A model generated the notes under the pieces. The model was given only the letters and a program-made list of their open reading frames with translations. It searched no databases and was not told where the DNA came from. Shown piece by piece: positions 16,677 to 25,200 of a DNA stretch of 64,000 nucleotides (positions are counted from its first letter, which is position 1; each line of letters starts with the position of its first letter). The DNA comes from Pectobacterium aroidearum (lineage in GTDB: Bacteria; Pseudomonadota; Gammaproteobacteria; Enterobacterales; Enterobacteriaceae). The DNA lies in the NCBI RefSeq assembly GCF_041228105.1, contig NZ_CP166097.1, positions 558,001 through 622,000 on the forward strand, written 5' to 3'. Made by a program: the position numbers and the translations under genes.

Positions 16677-18155
16677 ATGAAATATCATCGTTTGAATTTA
16701 TGTCTTGCGGCAGCAGGACTGGCATTCTGTATGAGCTCTGCGCTTGCTGAAACCAGCGTTTCTGTCGAAGTTAAGGATATAGGGAAATTGCAAAAGAAAG
16801 GTACGGTTTCTGCCTTTAATGCGCCCAGCAGTATACAAGCACATGCTGCAAGTAATTATAAATTTCACAAAGCGGAAAATGAGGGCGTTGTCGTTATTTC
16901 CCCTAATGCATCAACTGCGCAGACTGATGCAAAAAGCGCACAAAAGAAATCGTTATCAAGCACCCAAGCTCTTGCTAATGACGCCACGTTCACCCCTTTG
17001 TGCCCCACCCTTGCTGTAAATTCAATTTATACGCTGGATGGGCTGCAAAGTGGAGGTAGCGCCTGTTATCACTTTGAAATTACTCAGCGTTCTAAAACAA
17101 CCGCTTTCGTCGTAGGCATGAGTCCTGAAACAGATATTGCACTCAGCTTGATGCGCGATGATGGCCAAAATAATGTGACGGCAATTAATTATTCAAATCA
17201 AGCGGGAAATGCTGATGAAGCTACGTTAGATTTAACTCCGCCGGGACACTATTACTGGTTTATGGAAGCCAATACGGCTGATGGCTCCGGTTTTAATTTT
17301 GGCGCTATCGTTAATACGAATGTTGATGACTATGAGCTAAATGATATTCCTTCTCTGGCCACCCCTATGTCTGATAGTTTGAGGGAAGTCGAGGCTAACT
17401 CTGATAGCGATTCTGATGCGGATTATTATGTATTTACTGCAACCCGTGGCCAGCATGTTTTACTTCGCTTTAATGGCGTGACGAGCGGCACCAATAACAA
17501 CTGGTTACTGGCGTCTTCCTCCGATGGGGGTAATACCTGGACAACCCGTAATACCGGACAGGATATTACTATCATTCCATCTCAGCCGAATGAGAAAGTT
17601 TTGGTGAGAGTGCTGCCTAATCCATCAAAATTACCGACCGTTTCTCAGAAATATAAGCTAACTTTGGGCTCCAAAATTGTTCAGTTTAGCCATTCTGTGT
17701 CAGGGGAAAGCACCGTTCTGCGTATCCCTAGTTCTGCGCCGACAGCTTATGGTTTTATGACCACGCAAGCCTATCGGGATGTGACCTGGGGTGTGACGAT
17801 GGCGGATTCCACCGGAGCGGGTATTCCAAATATTGTGGCAATTCTTATACTCGACCAACGAGAAAACAATGGTGAGTTAGAGTTTAATGCTGCCAACGCT
17901 CACGGAATAATAACGGATGCAAACGGCAAGGCTTCCGGGTCTGTGAAATTGGATAACTGTTATGCTGATTACACGACACAGTTCCAAGACTACAGCCAGG
18001 GTTATATTAATACGTGGAGAACAACCTACGATGTGGGTGCATGGCGTATTGAAGTCCCGGCTCAGAGCGGTGTTGGTGTAGGCGGAAATAATGTCACTCA
18101 CGTCACCTTCGGGCACATTTGTAAGCAAACCTTGCTGAAAAGTGTGAAATCCTGA
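16677..18155 (+). CDS. Secreted multidomain protein with PPC-like and Ig-like regions
   Basis: Exported protein of 492 residues. A classical signal peptide covers residues 1-25 (cleavage after SALA). After a low-complexity linker, residues about 110-220 and 220-335 read like two bacterial pre-peptidase C-terminal (PPC) beta-sandwiches, the second opening with DDYELND, a typical PPC start. The C-terminal third contains GVTMADSTGAGIPNIVAIL and GIITDANGKASGSVKL, a pattern of carboxypeptidase-regulatory or Ig-like folds. No protease or other catalytic domain is seen, which is odd for PPC carriers. Codons are AT-rich compared with neighbours. RBS is AAGGAAA. It could be an extracellular binding protein or a secretion-system substrate. 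No specific family recognised. Confidence 0.65.
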   Translation: MKYHRLNLCLAAAGLAFCMSSALAETSVSVEVKDIGKLQKKGTVSAFNAPSSIQAHAASNYKFHKAENEGVVVISPNASTAQTDAKSAQKKSLSSTQALANDATFTPLCPTLAVNSIYTLDGLQSGGSACYHFEITQRSKTTAFVVGMSPETDIALSLMRDDGQNNVTAINYSNQAGNADEATLDLTPPGHYYWFMEANTADGSGFNFGAIVNTNVDDYELNDIPSLATPMSDSLREVEANSDSDSDADYYVFTATRGQHVLLRFNGVTSGTNNNWLLASSSDGGNTWTTRNTGQDITIIPSQPNEKVLVRVLPNPSKLPTVSQKYKLTLGSKIVQFSHSVSGESTVLRIPSSAPTAYGFMTTQAYRDVTWGVTMADSTGAGIPNIVAILILDQRENNGELEFNAANAHGIITDANGKASGSVKLDNCYADYTTQFQDYSQGYINTWRTTYDVGAWRIEVPAQSGVGVGGNNVTHVTFGHICKQTLLKSVKS

Positions 18156-18459
18156 TACGCATGAGCAAGTGAAATATCAGGCCGCCTTAATGTCAGGCGG
18201 TCTGGCTGTGGAGGCGGGCTCATGGCTTCACCTCCACAGCGATGTTGCTGATACGATATTGCTGATACAGTGTGCGGCAATGTTTTTCAGCGAAAAGAGC
18301 TTGCCACGCTAAGTTGATTGGTACATAATGCTGACCGTTGAATCGCTTGGTTAGTAAATAGTGATTAAATTCATTAGGTTACGTGTGATTCAGTAGGGTT
18401 TTATGGATTCTCATTTCAGTGTGGTTTGCTGAAGTAAGAGATAATAAATCCGATTCTAT
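18156..18459. other. Intergenic region with two hairpins before tRNA-Gly
   Basis: Two neighbouring hairpins lie here: GCCGCC/GGCGGT at 18181-18201 and a 10-bp perfect stem GCTGTGGAGG/CCTCCACAGC at 18205-18240. A 10-bp direct repeat TTGCTGATAC follows twice with a 14-bp period (about 18245-18268). The rest is unremarkable. Confidence 0.5.
18205..18240 (+). terminator. Hairpin downstream of secreted-protein gene
   Basis: Perfect 10-bp stem with a 16-nt loop, 50 nt after the stop codon, preceded by a shorter GC-rich hairpin. No T-run; probable terminator region for the secreted-protein gene. Confidence 0.45.
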
Positions 18460-18535
<76 letters not shown>

Positions 18536-19034
18536 AAATTCTTCATCATCCTGGTTACTCTCTTCTTTAATTCGACAGCGTGTTTGTACCCCTCTTGGTA
18601 TCGTCTTTACTCTCATTAAATATCTACGCTTCTTCAGGAATTCAGCGCCTGTTTGACAATCCAGCGGAAAGCCAGATCGAATATATCACTTAACATTCCG
18701 AACCCAAGGAGTCTATGACCACTCTGTCACTGGTTTCCTCCAGAGCCCCATTCCATATCAGTTAATAGTGCTTATTTTTATATAGAGGATAATAACGATT
18801 TCATCTTATCATTATAATGAAATATTAGTGTGGTGACTGTGTTGCTTTTATTCCTTTTTCATCAAAAAAGTAAAAATAATATTTTGTTTTTTATCTGTTG
18901 TAGGAGATTTTTTACGTCTTATTTTGTTTATTACTCTTCTTTTTTAATAACTTGATGTTAATCTCTCAGCTTTTTTAAAATAATTTCTGTTGTGATATAA
19001 AAACATTTCTATTTTTTCTTTTAAAAGGGATTGT
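18536..19034. other. AT-rich intergenic region
   Basis: About 500 bp without a convincing gene. The reverse strand reads a short frame across the tRNA (common over tRNA-Gly) that I do not regard as coding. The last 250 bp are very AT-rich with long T runs and probably contain the promoter of the following small secreted-protein gene. Confidence 0.5.
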
Positions 19035-19487
19035 ATGGAAATTTTAAAATATCTTTCGGCTACAGCTTTACTTCCCCTGTGTTTGTTTGTCGGTACAGCG
19101 CATGCACTTGATGGTTCTTATACGAGTGGGGATATGAAAAGAATGGATGTTCATTCTGCAAATATTTGGAACCAGTTTACTTTTCCCATATCTCCGGGCG
19201 TTGCTCCTCCTGCTAACACAAAAGTAAATATAATATATTGGAATTATGGGCTAGGTCGGCTTCAGGTCGGGAACAAAGGAGCACTGACGGTCTATTTATG
19301 TCAGGGCAATACATCGACGTGCATCAATATTTCCGATATGCAGTCTGGTTCAACGACTGCATTTAAGTATAAGTCGGCTACCATACCATTCTTCTTATAT
19401 TATCGTGTGGATAGCAAATCAATAATCGGTACTATTTATGGTTCTGGCCCTACACAGCTCACCGTAAATTGGACCGATCGCTGGTGA
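19035..19487 (+). CDS. Small secreted FlhE-like protein
   Basis: Exported protein of 150 residues. A signal peptide spans residues 1-24 (cleavage after AHA). The mature part is beta-rich and contains LTVYLCQGNTSTC (C89, C96), SGSTTAF, an LYYRV strand and a final QLTVNW strand. This order (two close cysteines, an SG-T-F turn, YRV, LTVNY/W end) resembles FlhE, the small periplasmic protein of flagellar operons, and its paralogs. It is not next to flagellar genes here; instead a tripartite ABC exporter operon begins 320 bp downstream. RBS is AAAGGGA. The gene is AT-rich compared with most of the window. Function unknown. Confidence 0.6.
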   Translation: MEILKYLSATALLPLCLFVGTAHALDGSYTSGDMKRMDVHSANIWNQFTFPISPGVAPPANTKVNIIYWNYGLGRLQVGNKGALTVYLCQGNTSTCINISDMQSGSTTAFKYKSATIPFFLYYRVDSKSIIGTIYGSGPTQLTVNWTDRW

Positions 19488-19807
19488 AAATGAATCTGAC
19501 TGCAATTTAATGCCTGTGGTGTGACTTGACGTTAATATCATGTGCAGGGGTTTACATCGTAAATATAGAATTCCTGCACATATTAATAGTTAAGTGAAGG
19601 TATTATTTGACTGAAAGTTAATTCATTGGTTGGTTTTATTATTTACCGAGTGTCGAAAAAGTAAATGGCTCACGATGGTTTAACACGGACGTTACACGGT
19701 GATGCGTTGAATCAATGAAGAACGTGCTTTCAATGGTTTTCCTAAAGCGTAAACAGTAGGATAATTCGATTAATGTGATGCTTTCGGGGATCAGCAAAGA
19801 GGCAAGG
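19488..19807. other. AT-rich intergenic region before exporter operon
   Basis: About 320 bp with no gene or clear terminator. It probably holds the promoter of the exporter operon. G+C rises sharply once the ATPase gene begins. Confidence 0.45.
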
Positions 19808-20509
19808 ATGTCTGATGAAAGAATAACGGATCTGATCTGTTTACAAGGTATTTCACACACCTACAGTATCTGTGCTTCCTCTCAATCGGTGCTGCACGAT
19901 ATTTCACTGTCTATTCCTGCCGGACAAAGCTGCGCGATCGTGGGCGCATCGGGTTCTGGCAAAAGCACCTTGCTTAATATCATCGGCTTACTCGATCAGC
20001 CCATCTCGGGGCGTTTACTGCTTGCAGGGCAAGATATGTCTCAGGCGAGTGCTGATGAACGTGCGATCGTGCGTAATCAGGCCATTGGCTTTGTCTTCCA
20101 GAGTTTTAATTTACTGCCGCGTCTGGATGCGTTGGATAACGTTGCGCTTCCCTTGGCCTACCGCGGCGTCTCGCGACAGGCCGCTCGTCAAGCCGCGCAG
20201 AGAGAGCTGGCACGTGTCGGCCTGGCCGAGCGAACCCACCATCGGCCCGCCGATCTGTCTGGTGGCCAACGTCAGCGGGTGGCGATTGCGCGTGCGCTGA
20301 TTGGTGAACCTGCGCTTCTGCTGGCGGATGAACCGACCGGCAACCTCGACAGCCAAACGGCTGATGACATCATCACGCTCTTGCTGGCATTGAACCGCGA
20401 ACAGGGGACGACGTTGGTGATGGTGACGCATGACGAAGGCATGGCCTGCCGTATGGCCCGGCGCATTCATGTGCAGGACGGCCGAATCCATGAGGTGAAC
20501 CATGTCTGA
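19808..20509 (+). CDS. ABC exporter ATPase, LolD/MacB-type
   Basis: Cytoplasmic ATPase of 233 residues belonging to the MacB/LolD/FtsE group that drives mechanotransmission-type exporters. Walker A is GASGSGKST, the Q-loop is FVFQSFNLLPRLDALDNV, the signature LSGGQRQRVAIARAL, Walker B LLLADEPTGNLDS, and H-loop VTHD. The LADEPTGNLD sequence is characteristic of this group. In E. coli MacB the ATPase and membrane part are fused; here they are separate genes. Start at ATG 19808, with GAGG 5 nt upstream. The stop overlaps the permease start by 8 nt, and the next two genes overlap in the same way, so the four are one translationally coupled operon. Confidence 0.88.
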   Translation: MSDERITDLICLQGISHTYSICASSQSVLHDISLSIPAGQSCAIVGASGSGKSTLLNIIGLLDQPISGRLLLAGQDMSQASADERAIVRNQAIGFVFQSFNLLPRLDALDNVALPLAYRGVSRQAARQAAQRELARVGLAERTHHRPADLSGGQRQRVAIARALIGEPALLLADEPTGNLDSQTADDIITLLLALNREQGTTLVMVTHDEGMACRMARRIHVQDGRIHEVNHV

Positions 20510-21740
20510 CCCTCGCTCACGGATGGAAGCGGGGCAAGGCCACTATGGTCCTTCGCTACAACAGCGTCTGCTTGAGCCGTTGAACAGCCTTATTCTTCTG
20601 GGACGGCGTGCCGTTCTGGCTCTCCTTGGAATTGCGGTGGGATGTGGATCTGTTGTCGCTTTGCTTAATATTGGGCACAACGCGGAAGCCGAAGCCATGG
20701 GCGTATTCAGAGGAATGGGCAGCGACCTGCTGGTTGCCACCGTGCAGAATCGGGTAGGTAGCCATGCTACCGGCTCGGCTCCGGCAGACTTGGATATCCC
20801 CGTTTTGCGACAAAACTTGCCTGATATTAAGGCGGCAACCGCGCTAATTATTACCTCCACCGAAGCACGGCTGCGTGGTCGTTCACTGAGCACCATGGTG
20901 GTGGGCAGCCGGGCTGAACTGTCGGACGTGCTAGGGCTGACGCTCGCGCAGGGTCGCTACCTGAGTGATTTCGATGAGCAAAGTACCTATATCGTGTTGG
21001 GGGCGAATGTTGCGGAACAATGGGCATCGCAGGGAGGCACCGCTGCCTTGGGTGAACGCGTGCAGGTGGGAGGATACCTGTTTGAGATCGTCGGAATCCT
21101 TCAGCCGCAGGGGCACAACCCTCTGGTACCTGTCTCGGTTGATGATTCTATCCTGATGCCGATCTCTGGCATGCGTCGTGTCATGCCTGCCCCACAAATC
21201 GTCAGCGTAATTGCACGTAACCACAACAGCGATACGCTGGCGCAAACGGGCTCACAGTTAAAGGATTATTTGGTTCCTCTGATGCCGAAACTGGATATCG
21301 ATGTGCAAATCCCACAGCAGCTACTGGAGGGAATGGCGCAGCAGTCGAGGATGTTTTCGTGGCTGCTGGCGGGGCTGGGAGGGATTTCCCTGCTGGTAGG
21401 CGGGGTCGGGGTGATGAATGTCATGGTGATGAATGTATCCGAGCGACGTCGTGAAATCGGTGTTCGTATGGCGCTAGGTGCGCGGCCGCGGGATATTGCG
21501 GGGCTGTTTTTACTGGAGGCTGTGGTGTTATCCGCTTGCGGAGCCCTGATCGGGGCGGTGTGTGGCATCGCGGCGGCGTGGCTGTTTGTCTTTTTTTCAG
21601 GCTGGTCAGCCTTTTCACTTTCGGCATTGTCACTTCCCCTCGGTATTGGTAGTTCATTGGCGATTGGCCTGTTTTTTGGGCTTAACCCGGCGATGACCGC
21701 AGCACGCCTTGAACCCGTACAGGCGCTACGCGATGCGTAA
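20502..21740 (+). CDS. MacB-type ABC exporter permease (MacB_PCD/FtsX)
   Basis: Inner-membrane protein of 412 residues. One helix near residues 37-57 is followed by a large periplasmic domain (MacB_PCD, about 60-285), then the FtsX-type core with three helices (about 285-405), including the GGVGVMNVMVMNVSERRREIGVRMALGA segment, split here as the typical GVMN...RRREIGVRMALGA hallmark. This is the four-helix layout of MacB/LolC-type mechanotransmission exporters, which push substrates from the periplasm through a TolC-like channel. It works with the upstream ATPase and the downstream OMP and adaptor. Substrate may be a peptide, siderophore, lipoprotein or antibiotic; not determinable here. Confidence 0.88.
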   Translation: MSDPRSRMEAGQGHYGPSLQQRLLEPLNSLILLGRRAVLALLGIAVGCGSVVALLNIGHNAEAEAMGVFRGMGSDLLVATVQNRVGSHATGSAPADLDIPVLRQNLPDIKAATALIITSTEARLRGRSLSTMVVGSRAELSDVLGLTLAQGRYLSDFDEQSTYIVLGANVAEQWASQGGTAALGERVQVGGYLFEIVGILQPQGHNPLVPVSVDDSILMPISGMRRVMPAPQIVSVIARNHNSDTLAQTGSQLKDYLVPLMPKLDIDVQIPQQLLEGMAQQSRMFSWLLAGLGGISLLVGGVGVMNVMVMNVSERRREIGVRMALGARPRDIAGLFLLEAVVLSACGALIGAVCGIAAAWLFVFFSGWSAFSLSALSLPLGIGSSLAIGLFFGLNPAMTAARLEPVQALRDA

Positions 21741-23199
21741 ATCTATCTTGTGTTTACTGATTTTGTTTTCTGCTCATGAAGGGTATGCGGAAACGGCGTT
21801 GAATCCTTCTCAGGCGACGCGGCAGGGTCAGACGACAGTCAGTACATCGTTAAATGCACAAACGATCGATCTCACGCTGAGCGATGCCATTTATCTTGGG
21901 TTACGCGACAATCGCGCGATCCGTAGCGCCTATCTGGATCGTATCGCACAGAAATTTGATCTTCGGGTGGCGGAGGATCGTTTTACTCCCAAGCTGTCGC
22001 TGACGGGCAGTTACCTTTCCAACCGTAACCAAAGCGATCGTTACCGGCAGGGGAATCTGACGCCGACGTCAACCCTGCTCACGCCGTATGGCACTCGTTT
22101 TAGTCTCGGCTGGACCTACCGCCATACGCAGGCTGATAACGCCGGGCTGTCGCGTAACGATGGTGCCAACATTACTGTGATCCAACCTTTGCTTCGCGGT
22201 GCAGGTAAAGATGTTACGACTGCGCCGGTTCACATTGCACAACTGACTGAACAGTTAAATCGTCTGGCGCTGAAATCTACGGTTTCACAGACGATTACGC
22301 AGATTATCACCGCTTATCGGGAACTGTTGCGCTCACAGGAGCAATTGCAAATCGCTCGTGATGCGCTGGCGCGGGCGCGCCAGTTGGTTGAGGTCAACCG
22401 TGCAATGATTGCCGCCGGACGCATGGCCGAATTTGAAATTGTGCAAACCGAAGCTGAAGTGGCTACACAGGAACTGGCGCATGAAGAAGCCAGAAACCAG
22501 TTGGATACTGCCCGTCTTGCGCTGCTGCAACTTCTGGCGTTGGATTTAAATACGCTGATTGTGGCAACGGATGCCATGCAGGCACAGCGCGTTGAGGTGA
22601 ATGCTGCGCAGGCGTTGAAGCAGGCCGAAGCCTCTCGGCCCGCTTATCTGGCACAGATCATTGCTAACGAGCAGGCTGCGCTCGGTCTGGCGGTTGCACG
22701 TAACGATCGTCTGTGGGATGTCTCGTTGGTCGGGGGCGCGAGTCAGGTACGCGACCGCGCGGCACAGAGCAGCACCTCACGTACCTGGGAGAATTATGTT
22801 GGCGTTCAGGTGGAGATTCCTATTGGCGATCTGAGTACCCGTCAGGCGGAGGTTCAGGCGCGAGTGAATGTGCGCAATCAGCATATCCAACTGGATGAAG
22901 TCAGGCAGCAGCTTGAACGCGATGTCACCAATGCGGTACGTGATATCGGTACGCGCTGGCGGCAGTTTGAGATTTCCCAACGTGCGCGGGATTTGTCGCG
23001 CCGCAAGCTGGAAATTGAGCGGGAAAAGCTCACCGTTGGGCGTTCCAGTAACTTTCAGGTGCTGAGCTTTGAGAACGATTTACGCAACGCTGAAAATGCC
23101 CGCCTCAATGCGCTTATCAGCTACCTTAATGCGCAGGCTGAACTGGATGAGACGCTGGGCACCACATTACAAAGCTGGGATATCGCACTCAATGATTAG
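21733..23199 (+). CDS. TolC-like outer-membrane efflux channel
   Basis: Exported outer-membrane factor of 488 residues. Signal peptide 1-20 (cleavage near EGYA). The mature protein shows the repeated OEP pattern of long coiled coils and short beta strands: LTLSDAIYLGLRDNRAIRSAY in the first half, LKQAEASRPAYLAQ in the second, and a closing helix with LNAQAELDETLGT. It would form the trimeric exit duct of the exporter. Its presence inside the operon is notable because MacAB in E. coli borrows the separate TolC. Start at ATG 21733 overlaps the permease stop by 8 nt; the adaptor gene likewise overlaps its stop. Confidence 0.87.
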   Translation: MRKSILCLLILFSAHEGYAETALNPSQATRQGQTTVSTSLNAQTIDLTLSDAIYLGLRDNRAIRSAYLDRIAQKFDLRVAEDRFTPKLSLTGSYLSNRNQSDRYRQGNLTPTSTLLTPYGTRFSLGWTYRHTQADNAGLSRNDGANITVIQPLLRGAGKDVTTAPVHIAQLTEQLNRLALKSTVSQTITQIITAYRELLRSQEQLQIARDALARARQLVEVNRAMIAAGRMAEFEIVQTEAEVATQELAHEEARNQLDTARLALLQLLALDLNTLIVATDAMQAQRVEVNAAQALKQAEASRPAYLAQIIANEQAALGLAVARNDRLWDVSLVGGASQVRDRAAQSSTSRTWENYVGVQVEIPIGDLSTRQAEVQARVNVRNQHIQLDEVRQQLERDVTNAVRDIGTRWRQFEISQRARDLSRRKLEIEREKLTVGRSSNFQVLSFENDLRNAENARLNALISYLNAQAELDETLGTTLQSWDIALND

Positions 23200-24451
23200 G
23201 CATAACTTTCTGTCTCGCCGGCGTCACCTGATGGCGCTGTTGCTGATCGCCGCACTTGGCGTGCTCAGTTGGCTGCTGGCAGGGCGTACGAACGAACGGG
23301 AAAGCGCGCCTCAGGGGCAATGGCTCGCTGTTCAGCCTCAGTTGCTGGAAAATCAGCTCGGGCTGGTTGGGCGAATCGAGGCCGCGACGCAGACAACGCT
23401 GGCGGCGCCTTTTGAAGGCGTTATCCGTGAGGTATTGGCGCGTGAGGGGCAACGCGTCGAAAAAGGGCAAACGTTACTGCTACTAGATCCTGGACAAATT
23501 GAGATCCAGTTACGTCAGGCGCAGGCTGACGTGCTCAAGACGCAGCGCGAGGTACAAACGCTCAGGCAGTGGGAACAAAGCACGGAGGTGTCGCGTGCGC
23601 GTCGCGCGGTAAGCTCAGCCCGGTCAACGTTTAACAATACGCAAGCCAATCTTCGCGATACCCAGGCGTTGTTTGAACGCGGCATCGTCGCGCGTATGGA
23701 AGTTGATACGCTAAAGCAGCAAATTCGTTCACAGGAGCAGGACCTGAACGCGGCGCAGGAGGAACTGAAAACGGTACTGGCGCGTGGGAACGGTGAAGAT
23801 AGCAAGATTGCAGAGATGGAACTGACGAATGCACAGGTGCGCTATCAGACGCTGGCTGCGCAGGTTGAACGGCAAATCGTCAAGGCCCCGTTTAGCGGTT
23901 TTGTCGTGCGCCCCGCTACGCCTGATAACGGCAAGCCTGTGGTTATCCAAGCCGGTTTGCTGGTCAGTCAGGGGGCGCCGCTGTTTGGTGTCATTGCTCA
24001 GGATCGTTTTCAGGTGGCAACCCGGGTAGAGGAAACTGACCTGCACCAGCTGCAAGAGGGGATGGCGGTTAACGTGACAGGGGATGGTTTTGCCGGACAA
24101 ACTCTGACGGGCAAGGTTACTTCGATTGATATGCAGGCCGATGCTGCTGATATGTCAGGAAGCGGTGCTTACTATGATGTGGTGGTGTCGCTCGATACGC
24201 CGTTGGCGGACCTAAGACAAAACATTCGACTGGGGATGAGCGCGCGGCTGGCTATTATTGTTTATCGCAACGAACAGGGCGTCGCGGTGCCTGCACAGGC
24301 TGTACGTACTGACGAGAATGGCGATGCCTATGTGATTTACCGTCCGACCGCTGACGCTCCGCCAAAGAAAATCAACGTGACGCTGGGGAAAACGGTGGCG
24401 CAGGGCGTAGAGATCGCCGGGCTGGAAGCGGGCGAGGTGCAGATTCCTTAG
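23192..24451 (+). CDS. HlyD/MacA-family periplasmic adaptor
   Basis: Membrane-fusion protein of 419 residues that bridges the inner-membrane permease and the outer-membrane channel. It begins with a basic cytoplasmic end, one anchor helix (about residues 13-30), a lipoyl half-motif (VIREVLAREGQRVEKGQTLL), a long alpha-hairpin with coiled-coil heptads (about 100-205), the second lipoyl half (IVKAPFSGFVV) and beta-barrel domains ending with AVRTDENGDAYVI. It is the last gene of the operon and overlaps the OMP stop by 8 nt. The order ATPase-permease-OMP-adaptor places the adaptor last, whereas E. coli macA precedes macB. Confidence 0.87.
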   Translation: MIRHNFLSRRRHLMALLLIAALGVLSWLLAGRTNERESAPQGQWLAVQPQLLENQLGLVGRIEAATQTTLAAPFEGVIREVLAREGQRVEKGQTLLLLDPGQIEIQLRQAQADVLKTQREVQTLRQWEQSTEVSRARRAVSSARSTFNNTQANLRDTQALFERGIVARMEVDTLKQQIRSQEQDLNAAQEELKTVLARGNGEDSKIAEMELTNAQVRYQTLAAQVERQIVKAPFSGFVVRPATPDNGKPVVIQAGLLVSQGAPLFGVIAQDRFQVATRVEETDLHQLQEGMAVNVTGDGFAGQTLTGKVTSIDMQADAADMSGSGAYYDVVVSLDTPLADLRQNIRLGMSARLAIIVYRNEQGVAVPAQAVRTDENGDAYVIYRPTADAPPKKINVTLGKTVAQGVEIAGLEAGEVQIP

Positions 24452-24607
24452 TCACTTATTTGAGTCTTGCATCAGCCAGCCGCTATCACACTGCAAATGT
24501 TTCATGGTGTCAGAGCAAAATCGTCCTTCCTGATTGAGAATAGCCTACCAGTGGCATAACGCGCGTGAGTGACTCAATAACGAGTCACGATACAGAACGA
24601 AATGGTG

Positions 24608-24633
24608 AGGCGGTAGAAGAATGCCTACCGCCT
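24608..24633. terminator. Hairpin between exporter operon and autotransporter relic
   Basis: Nine-base perfect arms AGGCGGTAG (24608-24616) and CTACCGCCT (24625-24633) with an 8-nt loop, between convergent coding sequences. Probably acts on both strands. Confidence 0.5.
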
Positions 24634-24650
24634 TAACCTGTTGTTGTATT

Positions 24651-25169
24651 TTAGAAACGGACGTTCAGTTTCAGGTTAGCGGTATTATCGGTCACACCGC
24701 CACCGAATTGGCCGCCGTAGGATAATGACAGGTTTGCATTGTCGGTCAGTTTTTTGCCGATGCCAGCTTCAATTCGTACGCTGTTTTCCGCCAGTGGCGT
24801 TCCCGTGACGCTGTAGCTATCCGCCCCGATAAAGTGCAGACGTGCTGTGGGATCGATGTCACCAAAAGCATGTCGCCAGCCGACACTGCCATTTACCGTC
24901 CACGCTCGTTCTTGCGTGCCGAAACTGCGTTCCAGACGTACGCCGAGGGTAGAAAAGGTCGTATCCATTTTGATCGCCTCTCCGCCCAAGGCGGCAGCGC
25001 CGCCGGTTTCGCTGAAACTATCCATTTTACTGGCGACGTGCGCGAGTCTGGCGAAAGGCTCCACGGAAACTACGTTAGCATCGAATTTCATACGTGCTTC
25101 ACCAAATACCTGAAGGGTTCGGGCATCCAGATCCGCAGGCAGCGGTGATTCGATGCTAAAGTAGAAGGT
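24651..25169 (-). pseudogene. Autotransporter beta-barrel, C-terminal fragment
   Basis: Only the last about 170 residues of a type V (autotransporter) translocator remain. The reading frame opens after a TGA at about 25170-25172 and has no convincing start until an internal ATG at 25091, yet coding-like sequence (RTLQVFGEARMKFD, then VEPFARLAHV) runs upstream of that ATG, as in full-length barrels. The end, LKLNVRF with a terminal phenylalanine, is the outer-membrane sorting signal. There is no signal peptide or passenger domain, and the DUF4153 gene follows immediately on the other strand. It is best read as the 3' remnant of a lost autotransporter gene. Confidence 0.75.
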
Positions 25170-25200
25170 TCATTTATCTGTATCGCTAAAAGGATTTGCC

